64,000 bases of DNA from an uncultured Paraprevotella sp. (lineage in GTDB: Bacteria; Bacteroidota; Bacteroidia; Bacteroidales; Bacteroidaceae): contig CALUFQ010000004.1 of NCBI GenBank assembly GCA_944319925.1, forward strand, positions 17,873-81,872, in the 5' to 3' direction. Below are positions 1-9,535 of this stretch, one piece after another. Every line of letters starts with the position of its first letter. The first letter of the stretch is position 1. The notes under the pieces are model-generated. The model was not told the DNA's origin. It searched no databases and saw only the letters and a list, made by a program, of their open reading frames with translations. A program made the translations under genes and the position numbers.

Positions 1-168
1 CAGGTCGGCCAATGTGAAGAGTGCCCCGCCTTGGCATACTCCGGCGGCGTTGAGGTGGGTCGGCGTGACTTCCATGCGTACTTTGGCGTACCCCGGTTCA
101 ATGGTGAGGATTTCGGCTCCGGCTTCACGGGCGAAACGGTCGTTGAGCAAAAACTCGGATAGTTTCAT
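1..168 (-). CDS. PaaI-family hotdog thioesterase (N-terminal part, cut by window edge)
   Basis: Only the first 56 codons are present; the gene continues past the left edge. The translation begins MKLSEFLLNDRFAREAG and reaches HLNAAGVCQGGALFTLAD, which matches the N-terminal half of PaaI/4HBT-type acyl-CoA thioesterases, where the Asn and the following HGG- or QGG-type loop lie on the hotdog-fold helix that builds the active site. Such enzymes hydrolyse aryl- or acyl-CoA esters in the cytoplasm; the substrate cannot be told from this fragment. It is the fifth gene of a minus-strand run starting at lysS and follows the HAD phosphatase after 36 bases. Family call is fairly firm, specificity unknown. 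Confidence 0.75.
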   Translation of the reverse strand, partial: MKLSEFLLNDRFAREAGAEILTIEPGYAKVRMEVTPTHLNAAGVCQGGALFTLADL

Positions 169-204
169 GGTTTTGTTGTTTGAATGGAATGGATGATTCG
201 TGAT

Positions 205-933
205 TCATGAAAAAGTTTGCCGCACCTCTTCCCAATGTGCATAGAGAGATTGCACGGACGGGAAAAGCAAGTCGGCTCCGGCATCAAGCAAGACCTGGTC
301 GGGTAGGGGGCCGGTGTTGACGGCAATGGTGAAGATACGGGCTGCCGTGGCGGCTTGTACGCCCAACGGGGCATTTTCCACCACGATGCCTTCCCAAGGC
401 CGTATGCCTGCTTTTTGCAATCCCATCAGGTAGGGTTCGGGGTCTGGCTTCCCGCGTTTCACGTCGAAACTGGTCACCATCAGCCCGCGTTGGAAAATGC
501 CGGGAAAGTTGTGGTTCAGCCGGTCAAGCAGGGTGAGCTGGCCGGAACCGGTGACCAATACCGGTGTCAGCCCTTCTTCTTTCACTTTGTTGAGCAGGCT
601 TGCCGCGCCCGGCATTTGCGGGGCTTCGGGGCATTGGCTGAACAATTCGGATTTGGCTTTATACATGGTTTGCCGTTCTTCTTCTGTGGCATCTCGTCCC
701 CATTGGCGGCGGGTCAGGATGTCGATGGTGCCGCCCCCGGTGCGCCCTTCGTGGAGATAGGCTTCTTCGGGTGTCATGTGCAGCCCGAATTGTGCCATGG
801 AGCGTGTCCATGAAGAGGCATGGTTGGGCATGGAGTCGAACAAGACGCCGTCCATGTCAAAAAGCACGGCCTTGAGGCTTGTCGCCTCAAAGCCGTGTCT
901 TTTCAGGTATAAGTCTTTCTCTTTTTCAAACAT
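205..933 (-). CDS. HAD-superfamily phosphatase, beta-phosphoglucomutase-like subclass
   Basis: A 242-residue HAD hydrolase. The nucleophile motif is FDMDGVLFDS (Asp26 nucleophile, Asp28 acid/base), the Thr/Ser motif is VLVTGSG, the Lys motif is in RGKPDPEPYL, and the acidic motif is VVENAPLGVQAA. A helical cap sits between the first two motifs, as in subclass I beta-phosphoglucomutases and small-sugar phosphatases. The start lies 4 bases after the pgi stop, so it is very likely co-translated with pgi, which suggests a hexose-phosphate substrate, but that is inference from position. A short N-terminal extension (about 20 residues before the first strand) precedes the core fold. It could equally be a general nucleotide or sugar phosphatase. 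Confidence 0.85.
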   Translation of the reverse strand: MFEKEKDLYLKRHGFEATSLKAVLFDMDGVLFDSMPNHASSWTRSMAQFGLHMTPEEAYLHEGRTGGGTIDILTRRQWGRDATEEERQTMYKAKSELFSQCPEAPQMPGAASLLNKVKEEGLTPVLVTGSGQLTLLDRLNHNFPGIFQRGLMVTSFDVKRGKPDPEPYLMGLQKAGIRPWEGIVVENAPLGVQAATAARIFTIAVNTGPLPDQVLLDAGADLLFPSVQSLYAHWEEVRQTFS

Positions 934-937
934 GGGT

Positions 938-2287
938 TTATTGGTTTAAACGGGCGCGGATGGCTTCGCTTTCCTTTTCGTAGCCGGGCTTGTTGAGCAG
1001 GGCGAACATGTTCTTCTTGTAGGCTTCCACGCCGGGTTGGTTGAACGTGTTCACACCCAAAAGGTTGCCGCTGATGCCGCAGGCTTTCTCAAAGAAATAG
1101 ATAATTTGTCCCAGATAGTATTCATCCAGCTTGGGGACGCTGAGGCGCATGTTGGGCACTCCGCCGTCCACGTGGGCCAGTTGTGTGCCCAGTTCTGCCA
1201 TTTTGTTCACTTCGTCCACACGTTTGCCGGCCAGGAAGTTCAGTCCGTCAAGGTTTTCCTCATCGGTCGGGAAGAGCACCTTGTGGTTGGGTTCTTCGAT
1301 GCTGATGACAGTTTCGAAGATGCTGCGTTCGCCGTCCTGAATCCATTGTCCCATGGAATGAAGGTCGGTGGTGAAGTCCACTGCAGCCGGGAAGATGCCC
1401 TTGTGGTCCTTGCCTTCCGATTCGCCGAAGAGCTGTTTCCACCATTCGTTCAGGTAGTGCAGCTTGGGCTGGAAGTTTACCAGGATTTCAATTTTCTTGC
1501 CATCTGCATACAGGGCATTGCGGCATGCGGCATATACGGCAGAAGGGTTCTCCATGAACGGCACGTCCAAAGCTGTGGCTTTCTCCATGTCGGCAGCACC
1601 GGCCACCAGTTTGGCGATGTCGAAACCGGCTACTGCGATGGGCAGCAATCCCACGGGGGTGAGCACGGAGAAGCGTCCGCCTACGTTGTCGGGGATGACG
1701 AAACTCTTGTAGCCTTCCTTGTCAGCCGTGGTGCGGGCGGCGCCTTTCTTAGCATCGGTGACGGCCACGATGACTTTGCGGGCCATATCCTTTCCGCGTT
1801 GGTCTTCGCATTGTTTCTTCAGCAAGCGGAAAGCCAAGGCCGTTTCGGTCGTTGTGCCGCTCTTGGATATGTTGATGACACCGAATTTCTTATCTTTCAG
1901 GTAGTCGCACATTTCGGCCAAGTAATCCTCGCCGATGTTGTTCCCGGCAAACAGGATGACTGGATTTTTCTTGTCGTCCAGCAACCATTGGAAGCTGTTG
2001 CTCAGGGCTTCGATGACGGTGCGTGCGCCCAAGTAGCTGCCGCCTATGCCGGCTACTACGACCACTTCGCAGTTTTCGCGCAGCACTTGTGCCGAGGCGT
2101 TCAGTTCGGCGATGAATTCCGGAGTGATGGATGACGGAAGGTGTAACCAACCCAAGAAGTCATTGCCCGGGCAGGTGCCGTTTTCCAAGGCTTCTTGTGC
2201 GGCTTTCACTTGCGGCTCGTATGCCGCGATGGCATCCGCGCCGAGAAATTGCGCGGCTTTTGTGATGTCTAATTGAATGTTTTTCAT
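938..2287 (-). CDS. pgi: glucose-6-phosphate isomerase
   Basis: A 449-residue cytoplasmic enzyme interconverting glucose 6-phosphate and fructose 6-phosphate. Visible family landmarks are the sugar-phosphate SIS loops [16 protein letters not shown] and [16 protein letters not shown], the [14 protein letters not shown] segment, and the catalytic [14 protein letters not shown] region. The length is that of the short bacterial/archaeal-type PGI seen in Firmicutes and Bacteroidota (about 445 residues), not the 550-residue enterobacterial form. It sits 38 bases after gpsA and 4 bases before the HAD phosphatase. The start MKNIQLDI is the only good ATG before the family's first conserved block. Function is secure. 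Confidence 0.97.
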   Translation of the reverse strand: MKNIQLDITKAAQFLGADAIAAYEPQVKAAQEALENGTCPGNDFLGWLHLPSSITPEFIAELNASAQVLRENCEVVVVAGIGGSYLGARTVIEALSNSFQWLLDDKKNPVILFAGNNIGEDYLAEMCDYLKDKKFGVINISKSGTTTETALAFRLLKKQCEDQRGKDMARKVIVAVTDAKKGAARTTADKEGYKSFVIPDNVGGRFSVLTPVGLLPIAVAGFDIAKLVAGAADMEKATALDVPFMENPSAVYAACRNALYADGKKIEILVNFQPKLHYLNEWWKQLFGESEGKDHKGIFPAAVDFTTDLHSMGQWIQDGERSIFETVISIEEPNHKVLFPTDEENLDGLNFLAGKRVDEVNKMAELGTQLAHVDGGVPNMRLSVPKLDEYYLGQIIYFFEKACGISGNLLGVNTFNQPGVEAYKKNMFALLNKPGYEKESEAIRARLNQ

Positions 2288-2325
2288 CTTTCTGTTTTTT
2301 ATTAAAAGTGGTTAGTTCACATTAG

Positions 2326-3321
2326 TTACCGGAACGAATCGGTCAGCAACTTGATTTCAATGCTGGGCGAGATGCGTTCGTAAAGAATGTTATACACGGC
2401 ATCAAGAATGGGCATGTTCACGTGGAGGTATTTGTTGATGTCCTTCATGCATTTGGTGCCGAAATATCCTTCGGCAATCATTTCCATTTCTATTTGTGCG
2501 CTTTTGACGCTGTATCCCTTGCCAATCATCGTGCCGAACACGCGGTTGCGGCTGAAATTGGAATATCCGGTGACCAGCAGGTCGCCAAGGTAAACCGAGT
2601 CGATGATGTTGCGCTCAATGGGGTGGACCACCGTGAGGAAACGGTTCATCTCCTGTGCCGCGTTGGCCATGAGCACCGATTGGAAGTTGTCGCCGTACTT
2701 CAGGCCGTTGCAGATGCCCGATGCGATGGCATAGACATTTTTCAGCACCGAGGCGTATTCGATGCCAATGACATCGTCGCTGATTTTGGTCTTCACGTAT
2801 TCGCTGGAAATCATGTCGGCGAAATCTTGCGCCTTGGCCGTGTCGGCGCAACCGACAGTCAGGTATGTGAGCCTTCCCAAAGCCACTTCTTCGGCATGGC
2901 TTGGCCCGCCCAGCACGGCCAGGTTTTCGTCCGGCACGGCATAAACCTGATGGAAATATTCCGAACAGACGAGATTCTCGTCCGGCACAATGCCTTTGAT
3001 GGCCGTGACGATGAATTTGTCTCTCAGGCGGGTGCGCAACTTTTTCAAGTGGCTTTTCAGGTAGGGTGAAGGGGTGACGAAAATCAACGTGTCCGCACTT
3101 TCCACTATCTTGTTGATGTCCGAAGAGAAGCAGATGCGGTTCACGTCAAAATGCACACTGGTGAGATAGGCAGGGTTATGTCCCAGCCGGCGGAACTCTT
3201 CGATGCGGTCTTCCCGCCGCATATACCAATGGATGGTTTCGTTTTGTTCCAGCATCATTTTGGCGATGGCTGTGGCCCAGCTTCCGCCTCCCATGATGGC
3301 TATCGTCCCGCAATTGCCCAT
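2326..3321 (-). CDS. gpsA: glycerol-3-phosphate dehydrogenase [NAD(P)+]
   Basis: A 331-residue dehydrogenase making sn-glycerol 3-phosphate from dihydroxyacetone phosphate for phospholipid synthesis. The N-terminal dinucleotide fold starts GTIAIMGGGSWATAIAKM (GxGxxA-type loop). The conserved GPSHAEEVA segment is followed by the catalytic lysine region in ASVLKNVYAIASGICNGLKYGDN, and the C-terminal helical domain is complete. The gene starts 12 bases downstream of the lysS stop, which marks an operon; lysS-gpsA-pgi is a familiar order in Bacteroidales. Nothing in the protein is unusual. Confidence 0.95.
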   Translation of the reverse strand: MGNCGTIAIMGGGSWATAIAKMMLEQNETIHWYMRREDRIEEFRRLGHNPAYLTSVHFDVNRICFSSDINKIVESADTLIFVTPSPYLKSHLKKLRTRLRDKFIVTAIKGIVPDENLVCSEYFHQVYAVPDENLAVLGGPSHAEEVALGRLTYLTVGCADTAKAQDFADMISSEYVKTKISDDVIGIEYASVLKNVYAIASGICNGLKYGDNFQSVLMANAAQEMNRFLTVVHPIERNIIDSVYLGDLLVTGYSNFSRNRVFGTMIGKGYSVKSAQIEMEMIAEGYFGTKCMKDINKYLHVNMPILDAVYNILYERISPSIEIKLLTDSFR

Positions 3322-3333
3322 GTTGTGTCTGGA

Positions 3334-5061
3334 TTAGATTTTTTCTATCCACCCGGCCACTTCGTCCACGGACGGTTTCACGAGGTCGAGCTTGTATTTT
3401 TTGATGATGTCCCCGATTTGTTGCTGGATTTTTTGCGGATTAGTGTCCTTCAGGTCGTTTACCAAGTTGTATCCTGCTTTTTGCAGCACGGGAACAAGGT
3501 TTTCGGCGACACCAATGGCGGCAAATTTGTCTGCGCTGTCTTTCGGAATCCTTTTCTCCGGGCGCATTTGCGGGAAGAAAAGCACTTCCTGGATGGTCGT
3601 CTGTCCGGTCATGAGCATCACCAGACGGTCAATGCCGATGCCGATGCCGCTGGTGGGCGGCATGCCGTATTGCAGGGCGCGAAGGAAATCCTGGTCGATG
3701 AACATGGCTTCGTCATCGCCTTTTTCGCTTAGCCGCATCTGTTCGATGAAGCGTTCTTCCTGGTCTATCGGGTCGTTCAGCTCGGAGTAGGCGTTGGCCA
3801 GCTCCTTGCCGTTCACCATCAGCTCGAAGCGTTCGGTCAGGGTCGGATTGTCGCGGTGCTTTTTGGTGAGCGGCGACATTTCGATGGGGTAGTCGGTGAT
3901 GAAAGTAGGCTGGATGAATGTGCCTTCGCAGAACTCCCCGAAAATCTCGTCGATGAGTTTGCCTTTGCCCATCGTGTCGTCGATTTCCATGTTCAGGGCT
4001 TTGCAGATGTCGCGGATTTCGTCCTCGTTTTTCCCGTTCAGGTCATAGCCTGTCTTCTCCTGTATGGCTTGTAGGATGGGCAAACGGCGGTAGGGAGGCT
4101 TGAAACTGATGGTTTGTCCGTCCACCACGGTCTCGCTGCAGCCGTTCACGGCGATGCAGATGCGTTCAAGCAACCGCTCGGTGAAATCCATCATCCAGTT
4201 ATAATCTTTGTATTGCACGTAGAGTTCCATGCAGGTAAATTCCGGGTTGTGGCTTTTGTCCATGCCCTCGTTGCGGAAATTCTTGCCGATTTCATACACG
4301 CCTTCGAGTCCGCCTACGATGAGCCGTTTCAGGTAGAGTTCGGTGGCGATGCGCAGGTAGAGGTCTATGTCGAGCGTGTTGTGGTGGGTGATGAACGGGC
4401 GTGCGCTGGCACCGCCGGGAATGGATTGCAGGATAGGGGTCTCCACTTCCGTATAGCCGGCTTCGTCCAAGGCCGTGCGCAGTGTTTTCAGCACAGCCGA
4501 ACGTTTCAGGAATGTGTCTTTCACGCCGTTGTTGACAATCAAATCGACATAGCGTTGCCGGTAGCGCAATTCGGGATCGTCAAAAGAGTCATATACTTCG
4601 CCGTCTTTCATCTTTACCACCGGCAGCGGTTTGATGCTCTTGGCCAGCAATGTCAATTCTTGGGCATGTACGCTGATTTCGCCCGTTTGGGTCTTGAAAA
4701 CGAATCCTTTGATTCCTACGAAATCACCCAGGTCAAGCAATTTCTTGAAAACGACGTTGTAGAAGTCCTTGTCTTCTCCGGGGCAGATGTCATCACGGGT
4801 GACATACACCTGAATGCGTCCTTTAGAGTCTTGGAGCTCGATGAAAGAAGCCTTGCCCATCACCCGGCGGCTCATCATGCGCCCGGCAATGCATACTTGG
4901 CGTTTTTCTTCGGCCGTCTCGTCGAATTGCGCCCTTATGTCGGTCGAAAAGGCATTAGTGGGATATTCCGCGGCTGGATAAGGATTGATGCCACGTGTGC
5001 GGAGTTCGTTCAAGTTGTTCCTTCTTACAATCTCTTGTTCGCTTAACTCTAAAACATTCAT
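3334..5061 (-). CDS. lysS: lysyl-tRNA synthetase, class II, with C-terminal extension
   Basis: A 575-residue class II synthetase charging tRNA-Lys. The N-terminal OB-fold anticodon-binding domain (about residues 55-165) precedes the catalytic domain, with class II motif 2 around FRNEGMDKSHNPEFTCMELY and motif 3 around GIGIDRLVMLMTGQTTIQEV. Ordinary bacterial LysRS ends shortly after motif 3; here about 70 more residues, Lys-rich and helical, follow, as is usual in Bacteroidota. The start at 5061 (MNVLELSEQEIV) is preferred to an in-frame ATG 19 codons upstream, because that one would overlap the promoter at 5088-5118 and adds a non-conserved leader. It is the first gene of a five-gene minus-strand operon. 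Confidence 0.96.
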   Translation of the reverse strand: MNVLELSEQEIVRRNNLNELRTRGINPYPAAEYPTNAFSTDIRAQFDETAEEKRQVCIAGRMMSRRVMGKASFIELQDSKGRIQVYVTRDDICPGEDKDFYNVVFKKLLDLGDFVGIKGFVFKTQTGEISVHAQELTLLAKSIKPLPVVKMKDGEVYDSFDDPELRYRQRYVDLIVNNGVKDTFLKRSAVLKTLRTALDEAGYTEVETPILQSIPGGASARPFITHHNTLDIDLYLRIATELYLKRLIVGGLEGVYEIGKNFRNEGMDKSHNPEFTCMELYVQYKDYNWMMDFTERLLERICIAVNGCSETVVDGQTISFKPPYRRLPILQAIQEKTGYDLNGKNEDEIRDICKALNMEIDDTMGKGKLIDEIFGEFCEGTFIQPTFITDYPIEMSPLTKKHRDNPTLTERFELMVNGKELANAYSELNDPIDQEERFIEQMRLSEKGDDEAMFIDQDFLRALQYGMPPTSGIGIGIDRLVMLMTGQTTIQEVLFFPQMRPEKRIPKDSADKFAAIGVAENLVPVLQKAGYNLVNDLKDTNPQKIQQQIGDIIKKYKLDLVKPSVDEVAGWIEKI

Positions 5062-5087
5062 TGCTATTCCGATTTCGTTATTTGGGA

Positions 5088-5118
5088 CAAAATTACAAAA
5101 GTTTTTTGAGTGTCCCAA
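5088..5118 (-). promoter_or_regulatory. lysS operon promoter (Bacteroidota type)
   Basis: On the minus strand TTG (5118-5116) is followed after 20 bases by TAATTTTG (5095-5088), an exact fit to the Bacteroidota -33/-7 promoter. The ATG lies 27 bases downstream of the -7 box. A 7-bp inverted repeat, TGGGACA (5084-5090) and TGTCCCA (5111-5117), brackets the promoter and could be an operator or chance. Confidence 0.7.
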
Positions 5119-5246
5119 TGATTTTTCGTTTATTCACGCTTTTCGTTCCGGGTTTTGAGGCTGACTTGCATCTGAATGTGGACGTTTGCGGCTGCCTGGT
5201 TGTAATGAGTACAAAAACACACTAATGATGCCTTATATTTTGAAAT

Positions 5247-5292
5247 ACCTATAAGTCGGTATAGGTTGGTTCGCTATTTCTCCTTAACTTTG
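5247..5292 (+). promoter_or_regulatory. pflB promoter with palindromic operator-like site
   Basis: TAACTTTG at 5285-5292 fits the TAnnTTTG -7 box. Just upstream lies a perfect 7-bp dyad, ACCTATA (5247-5253) and TATAGGT (5260-5266), with a 6-base spacer, covering the -33 region. No good TTTG element is found at the usual distance, so expression may depend on an activator bound at the dyad. The leader to the ATG at 5350 is about 50 bases. Confidence 0.5.
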
Positions 5293-5349
5293 CAATCCGC
5301 AAGGGCAGGTTTATCCTGTAAGATGTCTTACTATATATATAATTAAGGT

Positions 5350-7590
5350 ATGGAAGTCAACAATGAAAGTTGGGCCGGTTTTAAAGGCGATTTGTGGAAA
5401 AAGGAAATCAATGTGCGCGATTTTATCCAGCACAATTATACCCCCTACGAGGGCGATGAGTCTTTTTTGAAGCCGTCTTCAGAGAAAACCCGTAAGGTGT
5501 GGGACAAATTGACCGAGATGTTCAAGGTGGAACGTGAGAAAGGGGTCTATGACACGGAGACCAAACTTCCGCAAAGCATCACGACATACGGGCCGGGCTA
5601 TATAGACCGGGAAAACGAAGTCATAGTCGGGCTGCAGACAGACGCGCCCCTGAAACGGGCCATATTTCCGAAAGGTGGCATCCGAATGGTGGAGAACAGC
5701 CTGGAGGCATACGGTTACCACTTGGATCCGATGACGAAGGAGATTTTCACGAAATACCGCAAGACGCACAACGAAGGCGTGTTCTCGGCCTACACGGAGG
5801 AGATGTTGGCCGCCCGCCGTTCGGCCATCATTACCGGCCTTCCGGACGCTTACGGGCGCGGGCGCATTATCGGTGATTATCGCCGTGTGGCATTGTATGG
5901 TACGGCGCGTTTGATAGAGGACAAAAAGAGGTTTCAAAAACAGCTCGACATACAGGAACTGAATGATGAAATCATTCGTAACCGTGAGGAGGTGACGGAA
6001 CAAATCCGGGCGTTGCAGGATTTCGAGAAGATGTGTGCCGCGTATGGTTTCGATGTGACCCGTCCGGCAAAGGATGCGCGCGAAGCCGTGCAGTTTGTTT
6101 ATTTGGCTTATCTGGCCGCCGTGAAGGACCAGGACGGTGCTGCGATGTCCATCGGTCGTACCTCTACTTTCCTCGACATTTATATCGAGAAGGATATCCT
6201 CGAAGGCAAATTGACGGAAGAAGAGGCGCAGGAATTGGTGGACCAGATGATTATCAAGCTCCGCATCGTGCGTTTCCTCCGCACACCGGAATACAACGAC
6301 CTTTTTTCCGGTGACCCCGTGTGGGTGACGGAGTCGTTGGGCGGAATGGGCGTGGACGGCCGCACGTTGGTGACCAAGACTTGTTTCCGCTACTTGCACA
6401 CGCTTTATAACCTCGGCCCGGCACCGGAACCGAACCTGACGGTGTTGTGGGCGGAGAAGTTGCCGGAGAATTGGAAGAAGTTCTGTGCCAAGGTGTCTAT
6501 CGACACGTCGGCCATCCAATATGAGAATGATGACCTGATGCGCGTGGACTATGGCGACGATTACGGCATAGCCTGCTGCGTTTCCCCGATGAAAATCGGC
6601 AAGCAGATGCAGTTCTTCGGAGCGCGCGCCAACTTGGCCAAGTGCCTGTTGTATGCCATCAACGGCGGGCGCGACGAGCGCACCGGCGTACAAGTGGCTC
6701 CACGCTTCGAACCGATTACGAGCGAATATCTGGATTATGACGAGGTGATGGCGAAGTACGAGCAGATGATGCGTTGGCTGGCCAAGGTGTATGTCAACGC
6801 ATTGAAGATTATCCATTACATGCACGACAAGTACGATTACGAGGCATACGAGATGGCCTTGCACGACGGTGACGTGCAGCGCATCCGTGCCACGGGCATT
6901 GCGGGCTTGTCCATCGTGGCCGACTCCTTGGCGGCTATCCGCGACTGCAAGGTGAAGGTTATCCGCGACGAGCGGGGATTGGCAGTGGACTTCGAGCGCG
7001 AAGGCGATTATGTGCCCTATGGCAACAATGACGACCGCACGGATGCCATTGCGGTGGAAATCACGGAGAAGTTCATGGATTATCTCCGCCAGCATGAGAC
7101 TTATCGCAACGCCATTCCCACGCAGTCTATCTTGACCATCACGAGCAACGTGGTGTATGGGAAGAAGACCGGTACCACACCGGACGGTCGTCAGGGCGGC
7201 ACACCGTTTGCCCCGGGCGCGAACCCGATGAACGGGCGCGACGTGAAGGGGGCCGTGGCGGCTTTGTCTTCGGTGGCCAAGCTGCCGTTCCATCATGCGC
7301 ACGATGGCATTTCCTATACGTTTGCCATCTCGCCGGCCACTTTGGGCAAGGAGCGCGGCATACAGGTGGACAACCTCGTGAGCTTGCTGGACGGTTACTT
7401 CACACCTGACGGCGGACAGCATTTGAATGTGAACGTGTTCGACCGCGAGTTGCTGGTGGATGCCATGGAGCATCCGGAGAAGTATCCGCAGCTGACCATT
7501 CGCGTGTCTGGTTATGCCGTGAACTTTGTGAAGCTGACGCGCGAGCAGCAGTTGGACGTGCTTTCGCGCACCATCAACCACTCCTTATAA
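5350..7590 (+). CDS. pflB: formate C-acetyltransferase (pyruvate formate-lyase)
   Basis: A 746-residue glycyl-radical enzyme converting pyruvate and CoA to acetyl-CoA and formate. The adjacent catalytic cysteines are in GIACCVSPM (Cys409-Cys410) and the radical glycine is in the C-terminal RVSGYAVNF motif (Gly721). Length and both motifs identify true PFL rather than glycerol or choline dehydratases. The activating enzyme pflA starts 12 bases downstream. The pair implies anaerobic, oxygen-sensitive mixed-acid metabolism. Codon use is strongly GC-ending, as expected of a highly expressed gene, and this produces a long but meaningless antisense reading frame. Confidence 0.97.
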   Translation: MEVNNESWAGFKGDLWKKEINVRDFIQHNYTPYEGDESFLKPSSEKTRKVWDKLTEMFKVEREKGVYDTETKLPQSITTYGPGYIDRENEVIVGLQTDAPLKRAIFPKGGIRMVENSLEAYGYHLDPMTKEIFTKYRKTHNEGVFSAYTEEMLAARRSAIITGLPDAYGRGRIIGDYRRVALYGTARLIEDKKRFQKQLDIQELNDEIIRNREEVTEQIRALQDFEKMCAAYGFDVTRPAKDAREAVQFVYLAYLAAVKDQDGAAMSIGRTSTFLDIYIEKDILEGKLTEEEAQELVDQMIIKLRIVRFLRTPEYNDLFSGDPVWVTESLGGMGVDGRTLVTKTCFRYLHTLYNLGPAPEPNLTVLWAEKLPENWKKFCAKVSIDTSAIQYENDDLMRVDYGDDYGIACCVSPMKIGKQMQFFGARANLAKCLLYAINGGRDERTGVQVAPRFEPITSEYLDYDEVMAKYEQMMRWLAKVYVNALKIIHYMHDKYDYEAYEMALHDGDVQRIRATGIAGLSIVADSLAAIRDCKVKVIRDERGLAVDFEREGDYVPYGNNDDRTDAIAVEITEKFMDYLRQHETYRNAIPTQSILTITSNVVYGKKTGTTPDGRQGGTPFAPGANPMNGRDVKGAVAALSSVAKLPFHHAHDGISYTFAISPATLGKERGIQVDNLVSLLDGYFTPDGGQHLNVNVFDRELLVDAMEHPEKYPQLTIRVSGYAVNFVKLTREQQLDVLSRTINHSL

Positions 7591-7602
7591 TAATAAATAG
7601 GT

Positions 7603-8328
7603 ATGGAAAAGCCTTTGACGGGCAAAATACATTCTTTGGAGAGTTTCGGGACCGTGGACGGTCCCGGAATTCGTTTTGTGGCTTTCCTGCAGGGATGCCC
7701 GTTGCGTTGCCAATACTGCCACAATCCGGACACGTGGCAGGTTGATGCGGCGGTGAAGTATGCGCTCACGCCGCAGGAATTGCTGGACGAGGTGTTGCGC
7801 TACAAGAGTTTTATTGCCAAAGGCGGCGTGACGTTGACGGGCGGAGAGCCACTGATGCAGCCGGACTTCTGCCGCGAGTTCTTCCGTCTGTGCCGTGAGG
7901 CCGGTATTCATACCGCATTGGACACAGCCGGTTCCGTGTATAATGAAAAGACGCTTTCCGTATTGGACTATATGGACTTGGCTTTGTTGGACATCAAGGC
8001 TTTGCGCCCGGATTTGTGCCGAAGGGTGTGCGGCGGCGACGGGCAGAACGCCTTGCGCTTTTTGGACGAGTTGGAGCGTCGGGGCATTGAGGTGTGGATT
8101 CGCCACGTCGTGGTGCCGGGACTGACGGATGACGACATCTTGCTGGCAGAACTGGTGGAATACTTGAAGCCTTTCCGCATGGTGAAGAAGATTGAATGGT
8201 TGCCCTATCACACGATGGGTGTGTTCAAATATCGCGATTTGGGTTTGGATTATCCGTTGGACGGAGTTCCGCCCTTGTCGGCGGAACGTGCCCGGTTTGT
8301 CCGCGAGCATTTTAAGAAACTGTCTTGA
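7603..8328 (+). CDS. pflA: pyruvate formate-lyase activating enzyme (radical SAM)
   Basis: A 241-residue radical-SAM enzyme that installs the glycyl radical on PflB. The [4Fe-4S] ligands are Cys32, Cys36 and Cys39 in GCPLRCQYCHNPDTW, the characteristic PFL-AE form of CxxxCxxC. The GGVTLTGGEPLMQ segment is the SAM-binding GGE motif. No extra ferredoxin-like cysteine cluster is present, so this is the short PFL-AE type rather than the activase of benzylsuccinate- or glycerol-dehydratase-type enzymes. It is translated directly after pflB and followed within 15 bases by a dispersed repeat. Confidence 0.96.
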   Translation: MEKPLTGKIHSLESFGTVDGPGIRFVAFLQGCPLRCQYCHNPDTWQVDAAVKYALTPQELLDEVLRYKSFIAKGGVTLTGGEPLMQPDFCREFFRLCREAGIHTALDTAGSVYNEKTLSVLDYMDLALLDIKALRPDLCRRVCGGDGQNALRFLDELERRGIEVWIRHVVVPGLTDDDILLAELVEYLKPFRMVKKIEWLPYHTMGVFKYRDLGLDYPLDGVPPLSAERARFVREHFKKLS

Positions 8329-8340
8329 AATGCGCCCCCT

Positions 8341-8955
8341 GCGCACATCCTTCCATTGACAGAATGACATTTCCGGGTGCGCGTTGACAATTTGCTCATT
8401 TTCGGCTTCTGAGATTCGCGTATTCGGCCGCCGGGCCGGGACAGCGCGGAAAGAACGCAGCCACACGCGCCATGCGGAAATTAAAATGTCGCGGAATTCC
8501 CTCCAAACCTGTCCTTTTGACGGAACACGGGACACTCCCGGCGCGGAAGTCCGACCGGCGGGAAATCCCGCCGGGGGATTCCGCCGACAAAATGACACGG
8601 GAAACGTGTCCGGGAAAAAGTCCCAACGGGAAAGAAAAACGCCCCCGAGGCCGCCGCGAAAAAGTTTCTGTACCGGGATTTTTTCATACGAGCCCCGAAA
8701 TAAAAATTCCGAGCCCCGAAAAAAGAATTCCGGGGCTCGGAATTTCGCGTTCCGGCCCCGAAATTTCCCGTCAGACTGCTCCAAAAAGTGAATGACTCCG
8801 ATAAAATCTTGCACAGAAGCCCCGTTTTGTGCAATAAGATTGCTCAAAAATCTACTATTTGGGCCGGATTGCGCAAAAGTCGCGTCACGGAAATCAGGCA
8901 AAATGGAACAATTTGTCTGTTTTCACAAGCATTTCATGACATCCTGATTTTTGGC
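8341..8955 (+). repeat. 615-bp dispersed non-coding element, copy 1
   Basis: This stretch is repeated in inverted orientation at 31990-32606. Homology starts at GCGCACATCCTTCCATTGAC and ends near the CATTTCATGACAT segment around 8928-8954. It is GC-rich and open in several frames, but the two copies differ by indels, a frame change near 8790 and many non-conservative codon changes, so it looks non-coding. A perfect 15-bp hairpin lies at 8704-8718/8731-8745 with a 12-base loop; in copy 2 the same stem has a compensatory base-pair change. No transposase or clear terminal repeat was found. Confidence 0.8.
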
Positions 8956-8962
8956 CAGTCGA

Positions 8963-9256
8963 AATTTATACTGCGCACGACATGAATTTGTGCGTTTGTA
9001 GGAGGTGCGGCATTCCTGCCGCACAATCGCAAGACAGGTCACCGGCATACGCAATAGTGCGAGTATGAGGGTGTAGCAAAACCAGCGAGGAGGAACTGCT
9101 CCGCCTTGTAGGGGAGCTGGCCCAACGGGCCTGAGGGGTTTCACGCCCACGGACACACACATAAAGTATGTCTTTGTGTACGTGAGACCCCTCCGTCGCT
9201 TCGCGCCACCTCCCCTACAAGGCTGAGGAGCTTATTTTGATACACCCTCCTCCTAT
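8963..9256 (+). repeat. MITE-like element 1 (right terminus missing)
   Basis: Homologous to 11459-11795 and, in part, to 32662-32803. It starts with the terminal sequence ATTTATACTGCGCACGACAT, then an 8-bp mini-hairpin GTGCGGCA/TGCCGCAC around 9005-9024, then a large imperfect palindrome whose arms (9099-9143 and 9184-9230) each contain a GC-rich hairpin. The right terminal repeat seen in element 2 is absent. It carries no convincing gene. From 9257 to about 9510 I see nothing recognisable. Confidence 0.7.
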
Positions 9257-9511
9257 CCTCTACTGCTACAAGCTTTTCAAACATATTCTCTTTTGGTTTA
9301 CTGGATTTCTTGTGGAGGCCGTATGATTTTCGGGGTAAAGTTACGGATATTTGTAGAATACAGGAAGGCTTTTACAAATAGTTTTTCACAGGAACAGAAA
9401 GATTGCCTGCGTATGCCATTCCATAGGCCTGGTCGGTTTCGGTGCTGGCCGGCAGGCGGTTTGTATTATGAAAAGTGACTTTTGGAACACTGCCCCTTCG
9501 GTCGGAATGCT

Positions 9512-9519
9512 TATCTTTG
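9512..9519 (+). promoter_or_regulatory. -7 box before the phosphoesterase lipoprotein gene
   Basis: TATCTTTG matches TAnnTTTG and lies 16 bases before the ATG at 9536. A TTTG at 9481-9484 is 27 bases upstream, farther than the usual 19-21, so the -33 element is doubtful. The short leader supports the 9536 start over a TTG codon at 9482. Confidence 0.5.
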
Positions 9520-9535
9520 TAGTTCACAAAAATGT

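Noticed and set aside
5084-5117. TGGGACA/TGTCCCA inverted repeat around the lysS promoter as an operator
   Set aside because: Only 7 bp with a 20-base gap and AT-rich surroundings; chance is likely, so it is noted but not called.
5479-7581. 700-residue open frame antisense to pflB
   Set aside because: It is a mirror of the GC-rich codon usage of pflB, has no domain, start signal or promoter, and pflB has all catalytic motifs.
8384-8795. Overlapping Arg/Pro-rich open frames in the 615-bp repeat (both copies)
   Set aside because: Open in several frames at once because of high GC; copies differ by frame-breaking changes and non-conservative substitutions, so not protein-like.
8923-9162. Open frame starting MCVSVGVKPLRPVG, repeated at 11268-11651
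   Set aside because: Lies wholly within the MITE/hairpin repeats and only reflects their repeated DNA; no family match or ribosome site.
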